Assembly: GCA_002376845.1 (NCBI GenBank)
Contig: DFOS01000022.1
Location: 1-64,000 of the forward strand
Direction of reading: 5' to 3'
Source: Bdellovibrionaceae bacterium UBA3535
GTDB lineage: Bacteria > Bdellovibrionota > Bdellovibrionia > Bdellovibrionales > UBA840
DNA length: 64,000 nucleotides
Part shown: in pieces, positions 55,970-63,511 of the stretch
Position numbering within the stretch: the first letter of the stretch is position 1
Layout of the letters: every line of letters begins with the position of its first letter
Translations under genes and position numbers: made by a program
Notes under the pieces: model-generated
The model's input: the letters and a program-made list of their open reading frames with translations, nothing else
What the model was told of the DNA's origin: nothing
The model's database searches: none

Positions 55970-56314
55970 ATGACGGAAATATTCAAAGTTCTAAATCAAT
56001 ATAAAGAAAATATTCCTTATAATGTTCCCTATGTAATTTTAATTAATGAAAAAATCGTACATGCTTCTAGTCCTATTAAGAAGCTATTTAAGCAGGATCC
56101 CACAGGTATGGATATGGGTACCTTTATGACCGCTGATGATAAGAAAATTCTATCGGAAAGAGGCCATCTAAGTGAGGGCGAGAATCAGCAATTTTGGAAA
56201 ATTGGCAACCAAATCATCCAAACTCAGGTGGATATTAAAAACAAGGCCTTCGACACGCAAATCATCAGCCTTGTCTTACTAAAAGCAGCACAGCTGCAGG
56301 CTTCCGCTGCTTAG
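55970..56314 (+). CDS. Small protein of unknown function, possibly PAS-like
   Basis: 114 residues from the ATG at 55970 (GGTGG before it); ATG at 55958 is an alternative. The pattern VPYVILINEKIVHASSPIKK and later ISLVLLKA resembles the strand-helix order of a PAS domain, but the match is weak. It is cytoplasmic by sequence. The stop overlaps that of the next gene by four bases. Confidence 0.6.
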   Translation: MTEIFKVLNQYKENIPYNVPYVILINEKIVHASSPIKKLFKQDPTGMDMGTFMTADDKKILSERGHLSEGENQQFWKIGNQIIQTQVDIKNKAFDTQIISLVLLKAAQLQASAA

Positions 56315-56784
56315 TCGATGGATAACAGACTACAACGAGTATCTTCTGTCCAGTATTGCACGCCTTCTGGCCCGCGGCTTCTGTAATCAATGAGCGAGGC
56401 AAAATAAAGGTAGTCCCCTTCGATTTCCATACTTCCTCTGCCCGCAGCTTGCAGTGAGCGCAACCCGCTATTATCGCGACCTACCATGCGCACATCGTAG
56501 GCCAGATAATCCATGACATCATCCTGCCAATCAAAGCGCTCATAAGCCCTTACATTCCAACGAGCATTGCCCGTTTGCCGCACACTTTGCTTGCCATAGA
56601 CAAATTTATTGCCATTTACCCACATGGAGGAACAATCTTGCTGCTCAATTTGCCAACGAACAACATCTGTTTGACCGTTGGGCAGATTACAGGTGCCGCG
56701 CCAAAGACCACTAAAATCGGTGCAATCAGCTGCAGATAAGGGAAAAGCAAAAAAGATAAGAAAGAGAAAAGAAAGATACTTCAT
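56311..56784 (-). CDS. Small exported protein of unknown function
   Basis: 157 residues with a signal peptide (MKYLSFLFLIFFAFPLSAAD). The mature part resembles lipocalin-like beta proteins (FSGLWRGTCNLPNG; VVRWQIEQQDCSSMWVNG) and contains four cysteines. No confident family. It starts at 56784 behind a six-G tract; the frame is open four codons earlier. Confidence 0.65.
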   Translation of the reverse strand: MKYLSFLFLIFFAFPLSAADCTDFSGLWRGTCNLPNGQTDVVRWQIEQQDCSSMWVNGNKFVYGKQSVRQTGNARWNVRAYERFDWQDDVMDYLAYDVRMVGRDNSGLRSLQAAGRGSMEIEGDYLYFASLIDYRSRGPEGVQYWTEDTRCSLLSID

Positions 56785-56874
56785 GAAACCCCCCAAATAT
56801 AGCTGCGATCATAGGGCTTATGGATGGTAACATCAATCAAATGCCAATAATGCTGCGCAATGAGCAAGCATGGC

Positions 56875-57026
56875 AAAGTGCTCCCTTTTATTGTTGATAG
56901 ATCCTTATAAAGGATTGCAGCAGCCTAGTTTTTAGCAAAAACTCTAGGCTTTCTCTAAAATCCGTAGCAAACCAATAAAATCACTAGTTTTTTCTTAATA
57001 CCAACAACATCAAAAGGGAGCAGTTT
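56875..57026 (+). repeat. 152-bp MITE-like element, copy 1
   Basis: Same length as copy 2 and differs at about five positions (near 97% identity). Ends: AAAGTGCTCCCTTTT on the left (one change from a perfect inverted repeat) and AAAAGGGAGCAGTTT on the right. Internal hairpins: ATCCTT/AAGGAT with loop ATA, and GCCTAG-TTTTT / AAAAA-CTAGGC. It stops seven bases from the antitoxin stop codon. Confidence 0.85.
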
Positions 57027-57033
57027 GGAAAGC

Positions 57034-57336
57034 TTAGGATACTTTCAACTTATAATTAGGATTAATTTTAGCATAAAGCTTTAACAGCTTATCTGTACTA
57101 AACTTATCGATTCTATGATTAAAAATACGGCTCATATCTGCCTTTGTAATTTCTAGATATTCCGCCATTTCTATATCTTTCATTTGCTTCTTCTGCGCAT
57201 ACTTTAAAAGTTCCTGGCAAATTTTAAAACGAAATCGATCTAGCTCTTTAGCATCAGGGGCAAGCATTTTAAAGCCGTCTACTTTTTCAAGTTTTTCACG
57301 CATTTTTTTTAGCTTACTTTTATCAGGGAAACTCAT
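57034..57336 (-). CDS. XRE-family HTH protein, likely antitoxin
   Basis: 100 residues. A charged N-terminal helix, then an XRE helix-turn-helix (KICQELLKYAQKKQMKDIEM; EITKADMSRIFNHRID). It overlaps the upstream gene by four bases (ATGA), the toxin-first order of higBA-like modules. The predicted role is to bind the partner and repress the shared promoter. Confidence 0.75.
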   Translation of the reverse strand: MSFPDKSKLKKMREKLEKVDGFKMLAPDAKELDRFRFKICQELLKYAQKKQMKDIEMAEYLEITKADMSRIFNHRIDKFSTDKLLKLYAKINPNYKLKVS

Positions 57337-57632
57337 TTTAACTTCCTCCTATGTGCATTAACAACACCGATATACAGTTCATTATCTTGTAGCAACCAAA
57401 CAAGCTTATAGGCCTTTTCATTAACAATAAGATTATCTGTAACAAAATACTCATAGTCTCCGTCTCTTACCTGCACAGGAAATATTCCCTGGTCCAGAAG
57501 TTTTACGAGACTAAGAATCAATTCATCATTGATAGACTTGCTATGCTTTATCTCGTAATGCGGATCTATAATTACTTTAGTAATACGTCGCCCATTCACC
57601 TCTATATTGATGTCGTATTCTCGCCGCTTCAT
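57333..57632 (-). CDS. Small protein, likely toxin of the module
   Basis: 99 residues, basic C-terminus. NGRRITKVIIDPHYEIKH, then YEYFVTDNLIVNEKAYKLVW and LYIGVVNAHRRK give a compact alpha/beta domain reminiscent of RelE-like toxins, but I cannot assign a family. The toxin role is inferred from size, order and the HTH partner. No strong Shine-Dalgarno is visible. Confidence 0.6.
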   Translation of the reverse strand: MKRREYDINIEVNGRRITKVIIDPHYEIKHSKSINDELILSLVKLLDQGIFPVQVRDGDYEYFVTDNLIVNEKAYKLVWLLQDNELYIGVVNAHRRKLK

Positions 57633-57775
57633 CCAGGCTTAATTATAACTTAAGTTGTCTTATATGACAACTTATATGTGGTTGCAAATTATGATCAATC
57701 CAGAGTGATATAGGCGCAAATTTAACGAATTGCCATTATATTTGATCTGAGGGTATTTTTAGGAGAATTTTATTA

Positions 57776-57927
57776 AAACTGCTCCCTTTTATTGTTGATA
57801 GATCCTTATAAAGGATTGCAGCCGCCTAGTTTTTAGCAAAAATTCTAGGCTTTCTCTAAAAGCCGTAGCAAATCAATAAAATCACTAGTTTTTTCTTAAT
57901 ACCAACAACATCAAAAGGGAGCAGTTT
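57776..57927 (+). repeat. 152-bp MITE-like element, copy 2
   Basis: Perfect 15-bp terminal inverted repeats: AAACTGCTCCCTTTT (57776-57790) and AAAAGGGAGCAGTTT (57913-57927). Offset to copy 1 is exactly 901 bases with no gaps in the alignment. Same internal hairpins as copy 1. It lies 55 bases before menB. Confidence 0.88.
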
Positions 57928-57982
57928 GTTTACATTAGCCTAAAAAGGCTTTAGTCTCTGGCAACAAAACCCTGGAGCTAGT

Positions 57983-58867
57983 ATGCAGCCTTTTCAAGCA
58001 GATAAATGGACCCCTGTTGAGGGATTTGAATTTACCGACATAACATTTCACCGCGCAAAGGAACAAGGCACCCTAAGGATCGCCTTCAATCGTCCGGAAT
58101 GTCGGAATGCTTTTCGCCCACAAACTGTAGATGAATTGCTCACTGCCCTAGAATACGCACGAACTGATGCTAAGGTTGGTGTGGTTCTGCTAACTGGCAA
58201 TGGCCCAAGCCCTAAAGATGGCGGCTGGGCCTTTTGTGCCGGTGGCGATCAAAGAATACGCGGCAAAGACGGCTATCAGTATACTGGTGAGGATTCGCCT
58301 GATGCAGCTAAACTTGGTAGGCTTCATATTTTAGAAGTACAGCGACTCATTCGCTTTATGCCCAAAGTTGTTATGGCCGTAGTTCCTGGGTGGGCTGTTG
58401 GCGGTGGGCACTCCCTTCATGTGGTATGCGATCTTAGCTTAGCTTCCAAAGAACATGCCATCTTCAAGCAAACCGATCCAGATGTGGCAAGCTTTGATTC
58501 GGGCTATGGCTCTGCATACCTAGCGAAAATGGTCGGGCAAAAACGCGCCCGAGAAATCTTTTTTCTAGGCGCAAATTATAATGCCCAGGAAGCCTTTGAA
58601 ATGGGGATGGTAAACAAAGTGGTGCCCCATGCACAGCTTGAAGAGGTCGCTCTTGATTGGGCAAAGGAAATGAACAGCAAGAGCCCCACAGCCATGCGAA
58701 TGCTAAAATATGGCTTTAATTTGATGGACGATGGCCTTGTGGGACAACAACTCTTTGCTGGAGAAGCCACTCGTTTGGCCTATGGTACAGAGGAGGCGCA
58801 AGAGGGCCGAGATGCCTTTAATGAAAAACGCGCCAAAGACTTTAAGCGATTTCCATGGCATTACTAG
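57983..58867 (+). CDS. menB: 1,4-dihydroxy-2-naphthoyl-CoA synthase
   Basis: 294-residue crotonase-fold enzyme that closes the naphthoquinone ring in menaquinone synthesis. FNRPECRNAFRPQTVDELL, AFCAGGDQRIRG (oxyanion hole), VPGWAVGGGHSLHVVCDL and FKQTDPDVASFDSGYGSAYL are MenB-specific, as is the ending FKRFPWHY. GGAG precedes the ATG. No other men gene is in the window. The repeat element upstream could have changed its promoter. Confidence 0.95.
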   Translation: MQPFQADKWTPVEGFEFTDITFHRAKEQGTLRIAFNRPECRNAFRPQTVDELLTALEYARTDAKVGVVLLTGNGPSPKDGGWAFCAGGDQRIRGKDGYQYTGEDSPDAAKLGRLHILEVQRLIRFMPKVVMAVVPGWAVGGGHSLHVVCDLSLASKEHAIFKQTDPDVASFDSGYGSAYLAKMVGQKRAREIFFLGANYNAQEAFEMGMVNKVVPHAQLEEVALDWAKEMNSKSPTAMRMLKYGFNLMDDGLVGQQLFAGEATRLAYGTEEAQEGRDAFNEKRAKDFKRFPWHY

Positions 58868-58969
58868 CTAGGTAAGTGCTTCAAAATATCATGTAAACTT
58901 TTATTACTTTTAGGAAAATCTAGGAAATTATTCCTCGCTGTATTATGTCTCCTTATATTAAGGGGCTAT

Positions 58970-59959
58970 ATGTTTACATTCTTATTTAGTTTTTTTCTTA
59001 GTTTCGCTCTTGCTGATGACGTTGACACGAATCCTTTGTCGGAACTAAAAAATGAATTATTAGAGACGACTAAATCGGTAGAGCAACTCAAAGAGCTCCT
59101 TGGAATTCCGAAAGGACATTTCATCCAAATCCATACTGGTGAATACCCTCATCTTATGGAGGAGTTTCGTCTCTACTCCCGAATTTATGAAAAAACTCCA
59201 GATTATGTTTTAGAGGCAGAAGAGTCTGTGTTTCGCAAAGTAAGACTACTTGGGAACCCTGAAATAAAGATAACTTCACAAGATGTTCTAGCTTTTCTCA
59301 AAGAGACAAAATCTGTGATTGCCGAACAGACAAAGCAAATCAATGAACGCGAGTTTATTGACCTGGCTACCCTTGAGTTTGACCACCTAGCACGTTCCTT
59401 TAGCCGTAAATTTGCTACTGAGATCTATCAACATGGACGTATTAGTGACTCCAGCATCGACAAGATGTCCCAGCAATTAGATCATTCCATTGCAAATTTA
59501 TACCCAAAAGACATCAATCAATTATTTATGAAAAAATATTTAGAGATAGCAGACAGATATGAGTCGCAGCATAGAATTCAAGGCTCCGAATTTTTGTTTC
59601 AGCTATTTCATTCTATGGCTGAATTTAGTGTTTATCGCAATGGCACAGATTTTAATAGACAAAAATACAATTCTATTTTCTTTGCAGTTATCAATACTGT
59701 TTTGGCTGAGCCCGATATGTACTTTAGCAATCGTGCCGATTTAAAATCTTTTTTATCCGCATCGCTAAAGGCCGTGGAACTGCACTATCAGGTCTATCAA
59801 CAAATATCTCAAGAAAAGGATTCTCGCCGCGAGAGTCTATCGAAGGCAGAAATGCAAAAAGCGGCTAAATTGCATGATGCTTTAGAGGCATTTTTATTAA
59901 AAACATTCCCCCATCTAAATACCCGAATGAGCAACCGAACTTGCCGCCGACTTTTTTAG
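58970..59959 (+). CDS. Exported protein of unknown function
   Basis: 329 residues with a signal peptide (MFTFLFSFFLSFALADD). The rest is mostly helical and charged (LSELKNELLETTKSVEQLKE), with no cysteines until the last residues. AGGGG lies before the ATG. Its 3' end overlaps trmO on the other strand by 45 bases. Confidence 0.65.
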   Translation: MFTFLFSFFLSFALADDVDTNPLSELKNELLETTKSVEQLKELLGIPKGHFIQIHTGEYPHLMEEFRLYSRIYEKTPDYVLEAEESVFRKVRLLGNPEIKITSQDVLAFLKETKSVIAEQTKQINEREFIDLATLEFDHLARSFSRKFATEIYQHGRISDSSIDKMSQQLDHSIANLYPKDINQLFMKKYLEIADRYESQHRIQGSEFLFQLFHSMAEFSVYRNGTDFNRQKYNSIFFAVINTVLAEPDMYFSNRADLKSFLSASLKAVELHYQVYQQISQEKDSRRESLSKAEMQKAAKLHDALEAFLLKTFPHLNTRMSNRTCRRLF

Positions 59960-60649
59960 ATCTACAATGCCCTTTACTACTAGCCTGTTGTTATCAATAA
60001 AAAATTGTACATCATATTGATAGAACTGCATATGGTATACTTTATCACGGCTTTGATAAAGATATGGTCTAGGATCTTCTTGTAAAATTTCAGTAAGGCA
60101 GGTCCTGATGTCCTGAAAATCCGGATAGTCCTTTTGTATTTCTTTTTCCATACTCAATAACTTCGTCTGCAGCATATCTTCAAAGATCACCTGCATTGGA
60201 TTTTGCTCTTGCCGCCAACTGGCAGATTTTGCGTTCATAATTTTATCGTATTCAGGTATATAGGGCTTAATATCAAATAGCGGGCTATGATCCAAAAAGT
60301 CGACTCCCCTAAAATGCAAGCTTCGTCCTTCTACTCTTAGTAATTCCACGCAGGAAAGGGCAATGGGATTGGGTCGAATGGGGGACCTAGTGGCAAAACA
60401 GCCGCGTTTTTGCCCATTAAGCTTGGGCACGGATACCTTATTTTTATTGCGTGAAGCCTCATGTTCATGAAAGGCCCACAACAACCATATATGGGAAAAG
60501 CCATCTAAACCATCCAATATGGAATCAAAATCAATAGTCGGTGCTAGCTCTGCCATTCCAATACAATGAGCACTATATTTTGTTTGCCGGGGTATGCCGA
60601 AACGCTGTGAAAAAGGTGATCGAAGAAAGCCTATAGGGTTTATCTGCAT
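59915..60649 (-). CDS. trmO: tRNA m6t6A37 methyltransferase TrmO (TsaA/YaeB family)
   Basis: 244 residues. Adds a methyl group from SAM to t6A37. Family blocks: NPIGFLRSPFSQRFGIPRQ, FSHIWLLWAFHEHE, RGCFATRSPIRPNPIALSCV and FLDHSPLFDIKPYIPEYD. Typical length. It fits with Sua5 and MtaB earlier in the window. Confidence 0.92.
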   Translation of the reverse strand: MQINPIGFLRSPFSQRFGIPRQTKYSAHCIGMAELAPTIDFDSILDGLDGFSHIWLLWAFHEHEASRNKNKVSVPKLNGQKRGCFATRSPIRPNPIALSCVELLRVEGRSLHFRGVDFLDHSPLFDIKPYIPEYDKIMNAKSASWRQEQNPMQVIFEDMLQTKLLSMEKEIQKDYPDFQDIRTCLTEILQEDPRPYLYQSRDKVYHMQFYQYDVQFFIDNNRLVVKGIVDLKKSAASSVAHSGI

Positions 60650-60690
60650 GGGAAGTATTTATAATAAGCTTGCCGCTCTTTCAATAGGGA

Positions 60691-60720
60691 TTGCCTATTG
60701 GGCTATTTTCCCCTAATAAT
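60691..60720 (+). promoter_or_regulatory. Promoter of tRNA-Pro
   Basis: TTGCCT (60691-60696) and AATAAT (60715-60720) with an 18-base spacer, ending nine bases before the mature tRNA 5' end. Confidence 0.5.
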
Positions 60721-60729
60721 TTCCGTGTA

Positions 60730-60806
60730 CGGACCGTAGCGCAGCCTGGTAGCGCGCCACCTTGGGGTGGTGGAGGTCGCTGGTTCAAATCCAGTCGGTC
60801 CGACCA
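60730..60806 (+). tRNA. tRNA-Pro (anticodon GGG)
   Basis: 77 bases with encoded CCA. Acceptor stem CGGACCG/CGGTCCG, D arm with GCGCAGCCTGGTAGCGC, anticodon arm CCACC-TTGGGGT-GGTGG giving anticodon GGG (codon CCC), and T arm GCTGG-TTCAAAT-CCAGT. All stems pair. It marks the left edge of the AT-rich segment that follows. Confidence 0.97.
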
Positions 60807-60930
60807 TTTACAAATTTACCTATGTGTCGGGAAGAACCATTTCTAAAAGCTATATATGAAAAACTTTTTTAATAACAATAAAGCTCTAGGCATCTAAGTA
60901 TTTTTCCGTTAGGTTTGAATAGAGGTGGCT

Positions 60931-61212
60931 GTGAAAAATAGAAAACCTATTATTCCCGTTTCAAAAAGCTTTGCTAGGTATTTAAAAGAAGCGCGGCTAA
61001 ATGCTGGTCTAACACAAACTTATGTAGCAGAGCAATTAGGCGTAAAGAACCAACTTATATGCAATTGGGAGCGTGGGGCTTCATCTCCAAGTTTTAATTT
61101 TCTACCTATATTGATTGACCTTTATGGCTTGAGCAAAATAGAAGTTATGGAGCAACTCCTTAAAGAACATAATCGTATTTATACAGAAGCTCTAAAAATT
61201 CGACGCAAGTAA
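60931..61212 (+). CDS. XRE-family HTH regulator
   Basis: About 93 residues with one Cro/C1-type helix-turn-helix: FARYLKEARLNAGLTQTYVA, then LGVKNQLICNWERG and SSPSFNFLP. GTG start at 60931 behind AGAGG; GTG at 60925 is an alternative. First gene after tRNA-Pro, so possibly the regulator of the following cluster. Confidence 0.82.
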   Translation: MKNRKPIIPVSKSFARYLKEARLNAGLTQTYVAEQLGVKNQLICNWERGASSPSFNFLPILIDLYGLSKIEVMEQLLKEHNRIYTEALKIRRK

Positions 61213-61367
61213 AGAGCGATAAAAAATCATTTATTGTACTAGACCAAAGTAAATATTTTATATTTACTAAGCATCCTGCCCTAATAAATTAATTATATTA
61301 ATTTTTGATTTAGTTTTTCTGTTTCTGGCCGATACATTGACTGAAAATATAATAACAAAGGAATTCT

Positions 61368-62042
61368 ATGAATTTCAAATCTTATATTATCAGTGGCCGT
61401 CGAGATCATAATATCGATGAAGAAATTTATAACAAGGCTTATCAACATTGGAAAAAAATATGGATTCCTGAAATTTTTAATAAGACCGAGTTTTGTTCAG
61501 ATTACTTCATAAAAATGCAAAATTTGTTTGTTATTATGAGTGATGATCGAGTTGCAGCCCTGGCGGCTTTTAATTTTTACGATTTATCACAAGAGTCAGA
61601 TCGAGATCTAAGCTATATTCAATATCTACAGAAAGCTGGTTTTTTTGAAAAAAGCAAAAAAAATCCATTATTAATTTCAGGCGAATATATTTCTCGTCAC
61701 CCAATTTTTTCTGTCAAAAATACCGGTATTTCTCTAGGTAGTATTCTTATTGGTATGATTCAACAAGCATTTATACACTCTATAGCCGATTATATTTTAG
61801 GAACCACATTTATTTTTCGCGGTGTTGATCAAATGGCTAAAGAGTTTGGCTTTCAGTCCGTTGCAAATATCGATCGCTTTGGCATTCCCTGCGCAATAGT
61901 TTTGAATACTAGGGAAGGCGCTAAAACTCACCCTGATGCCAAGCATGCTTATTTAATTGAAGAGCTATGGAATACTTCCATCAATTTAAAAATATATAAT
62001 TCACAGGAGACCCATTATGACAAACTTACGAAAAGTATATGA
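61368..62042 (+). CDS. GNAT-like acyltransferase of unknown substrate
   Basis: 224 residues. ALAAFNFYDL, then LISGEYISRHPIFS and NTGISLGSILIGM followed by a helix, the strand ADYILGTT and a helix ending AKEFGFQSV match the core order of a GNAT fold (acyl-CoA loop around the Gly residues). Family-level match is weak. AAGGA precedes the ATG. The end overlaps the next gene by 26 bases, so the two are probably translated together. Confidence 0.6.
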   Translation: MNFKSYIISGRRDHNIDEEIYNKAYQHWKKIWIPEIFNKTEFCSDYFIKMQNLFVIMSDDRVAALAAFNFYDLSQESDRDLSYIQYLQKAGFFEKSKKNPLLISGEYISRHPIFSVKNTGISLGSILIGMIQQAFIHSIADYILGTTFIFRGVDQMAKEFGFQSVANIDRFGIPCAIVLNTREGAKTHPDAKHAYLIEELWNTSINLKIYNSQETHYDKLTKSI

Positions 62043-62661
62043 TGAGTGCATGACTGATATGGTTAAGGCAATTAAAAGCTTCCCATTAGAAAATAGGCAT
62101 GCTTATGCTGCCTGGCTACGTGATATATATGAATACGCAGAACACTCTACTCGTATACTAGCACAAACTGCATCAAATATCCCCACAAAATACAACAATA
62201 TATCCAACCGTTTTATTCGTCATGCGGCCGAAGAAACAGGACATGAGAAACTGGTTGAAAAGGACTTAAAAGCCCTTGGTTTTGATGTACAACAAATGGA
62301 GGCAACAACGGAGTCTAAGTTTTTTTACCAAAGTCTATATTACTGGCTTTCAAAACACGCTAACCCTCTTGGCATTATGGGATGGATCCTAGCACTTGAA
62401 GGCGCTGCAGTAAATGCAGCACCCTGGGCATATTCTATAGTCAAGGAGGTACATGGCAAAAAAGCTGGCTATTTTTTAAAAGTACATGGTGAAGAGGACC
62501 CAAGTCACTTAGAGGATGCTTTTAAAACTATAGAAAAACTCGATCAGGCGGACGTTGATTTGGTAATCAAGTCTCTAAAGCAATACAGCATACAATATGT
62601 GAAAATATTGGAATCAATTAAATCTTCGACAATACATGGGGTAAACAACCAAGCTGCCTAA
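62017..62661 (+). CDS. Haem-oxygenase-like enzyme, possible non-haem diiron oxidase (HDO) family
   Basis: 214 all-helical residues resembling the TENA/PqqC/iron-containing redox enzyme group. Possible metal ligands: EHSTRILA, RHAAEETGHEKL, ALEGAAVNAAPW and HGEEDPSHLEDA. Known HDO members (for example UndA, SznF) oxidise fatty acids or N-containing groups. CAGGAG precedes the ATG. With an acyltransferase before it and a desaturase after, a fatty-acyl-derived product is a reasonable inference. Confidence 0.75.
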   Translation: MTNLRKVYDECMTDMVKAIKSFPLENRHAYAAWLRDIYEYAEHSTRILAQTASNIPTKYNNISNRFIRHAAEETGHEKLVEKDLKALGFDVQQMEATTESKFFYQSLYYWLSKHANPLGIMGWILALEGAAVNAAPWAYSIVKEVHGKKAGYFLKVHGEEDPSHLEDAFKTIEKLDQADVDLVIKSLKQYSIQYVKILESIKSSTIHGVNNQAA

Positions 62662-62735
62662 ATATTTTCCACAGGCTCATTAAAAGCTTTGTATCCCCCT
62701 TGCTATGCTCAAAAAAATGGCTTACTATTCGCTCA

Positions 62736-63446
62736 ATGTTGGAACAGGAATCACAAAGCTTTATAACAAATGACTTTCGTAGAAGCTGCGAGGAAATTTG
62801 CCAGATTTTGTCTGACTATGGTCATCAAGTACGGCCATACCAAGATCCAAACTTAGCCATTTTTGGACGCCTAGATTGCGCTCGGCAAAACCAAGCGTTA
62901 AGTGATATTCGTATCTACTTATCATCTATCTACGATACTAGAGGCCTCAAAAAAAATCCTAATCTAGGTATGCAATTTTTATGGTCTAGCCTAAAAACAT
63001 ATGGTCTAAAATGTCCTCATGATTTTTTTAATAAAATTTCTGAAGACTGTATCATTGAATTATATGATTTAGAATATAAGCAAGTTTGGCGAAACTTTCA
63101 TTTTTTTGATGTGTGCAGTTACACTATCGAGCAAGTATTTTGTGAACCATGGACAGATAGGTATAAGCGTGACGAGAAAATGATGCAGAAATGCATTGAA
63201 CTAACAAAAGCATGCTTAGAAGGAAGCTTTGAGACCATGACAACCAATTTACCAGCACACCTAATTTCAGAGCGCTATTCAGAGTTTGGCTATGACATTA
63301 TGATTACACATAGTCACTTAGCGCCAGTACGTCTGTCTAAAACAGCTAAGCTCGCTGGCTATCTAGTTCTCTCTTCTGGGAAGGTTATTTCACAACAAAC
63401 AAATAAATACGAACCTACTATGACTAGAGCTGAGACAATTCTTTAG
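62736..63446 (+). CDS. Protein of unknown function in the accessory cluster
   Basis: About 236 residues, mixed alpha/beta, with several cysteines (RRSCEEICQIL; FDVCSYTIEQVFCEPW) and a C-terminal strand-rich part (LAPVRLSKTAKLAGYLVLSS). I do not recognise a family. The start is unclear: ATG at 62736 without a Shine-Dalgarno, or TTG at 62700. It lies between the HDO-like gene and the desaturase on the same strand. Confidence 0.6.
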   Translation: MLEQESQSFITNDFRRSCEEICQILSDYGHQVRPYQDPNLAIFGRLDCARQNQALSDIRIYLSSIYDTRGLKKNPNLGMQFLWSSLKTYGLKCPHDFFNKISEDCIIELYDLEYKQVWRNFHFFDVCSYTIEQVFCEPWTDRYKRDEKMMQKCIELTKACLEGSFETMTTNLPAHLISERYSEFGYDIMITHSHLAPVRLSKTAKLAGYLVLSSGKVISQQTNKYEPTMTRAETIL

Positions 63447-63511
63447 TATAATTTTCTAGACTAAAACTTTTTTTATTTATTTTTTGTAGGTTTCCACCGA
63501 AGAAAAATATA

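Larger units (their letters stand above)
56875..57927. mobile_element. Composite unit: two 152-bp TIR elements in direct orientation around a toxin-antitoxin-like pair
   Basis: The unit spans copy 1, the two-gene module and copy 2. The inner 749 bases are AT-rich compared with flanking genes. The gap 57633-57982 (350 bases) holds the likely promoter region of the module, repeat copy 2 and the start of the menB leader. I find no transposase gene and no clear target duplication. Confidence 0.55.

Noticed and set aside
56875..57927. CRISPR array
   Set aside because: Only two 152-bp copies, separated by genes; repeat length and spacing do not fit CRISPR.
60807..60930. Second tRNA or attachment repeat after tRNA-Pro
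   Set aside because: No cloverleaf and no copy of the tRNA 3' end within the window, so integration at this tRNA is only suspected.
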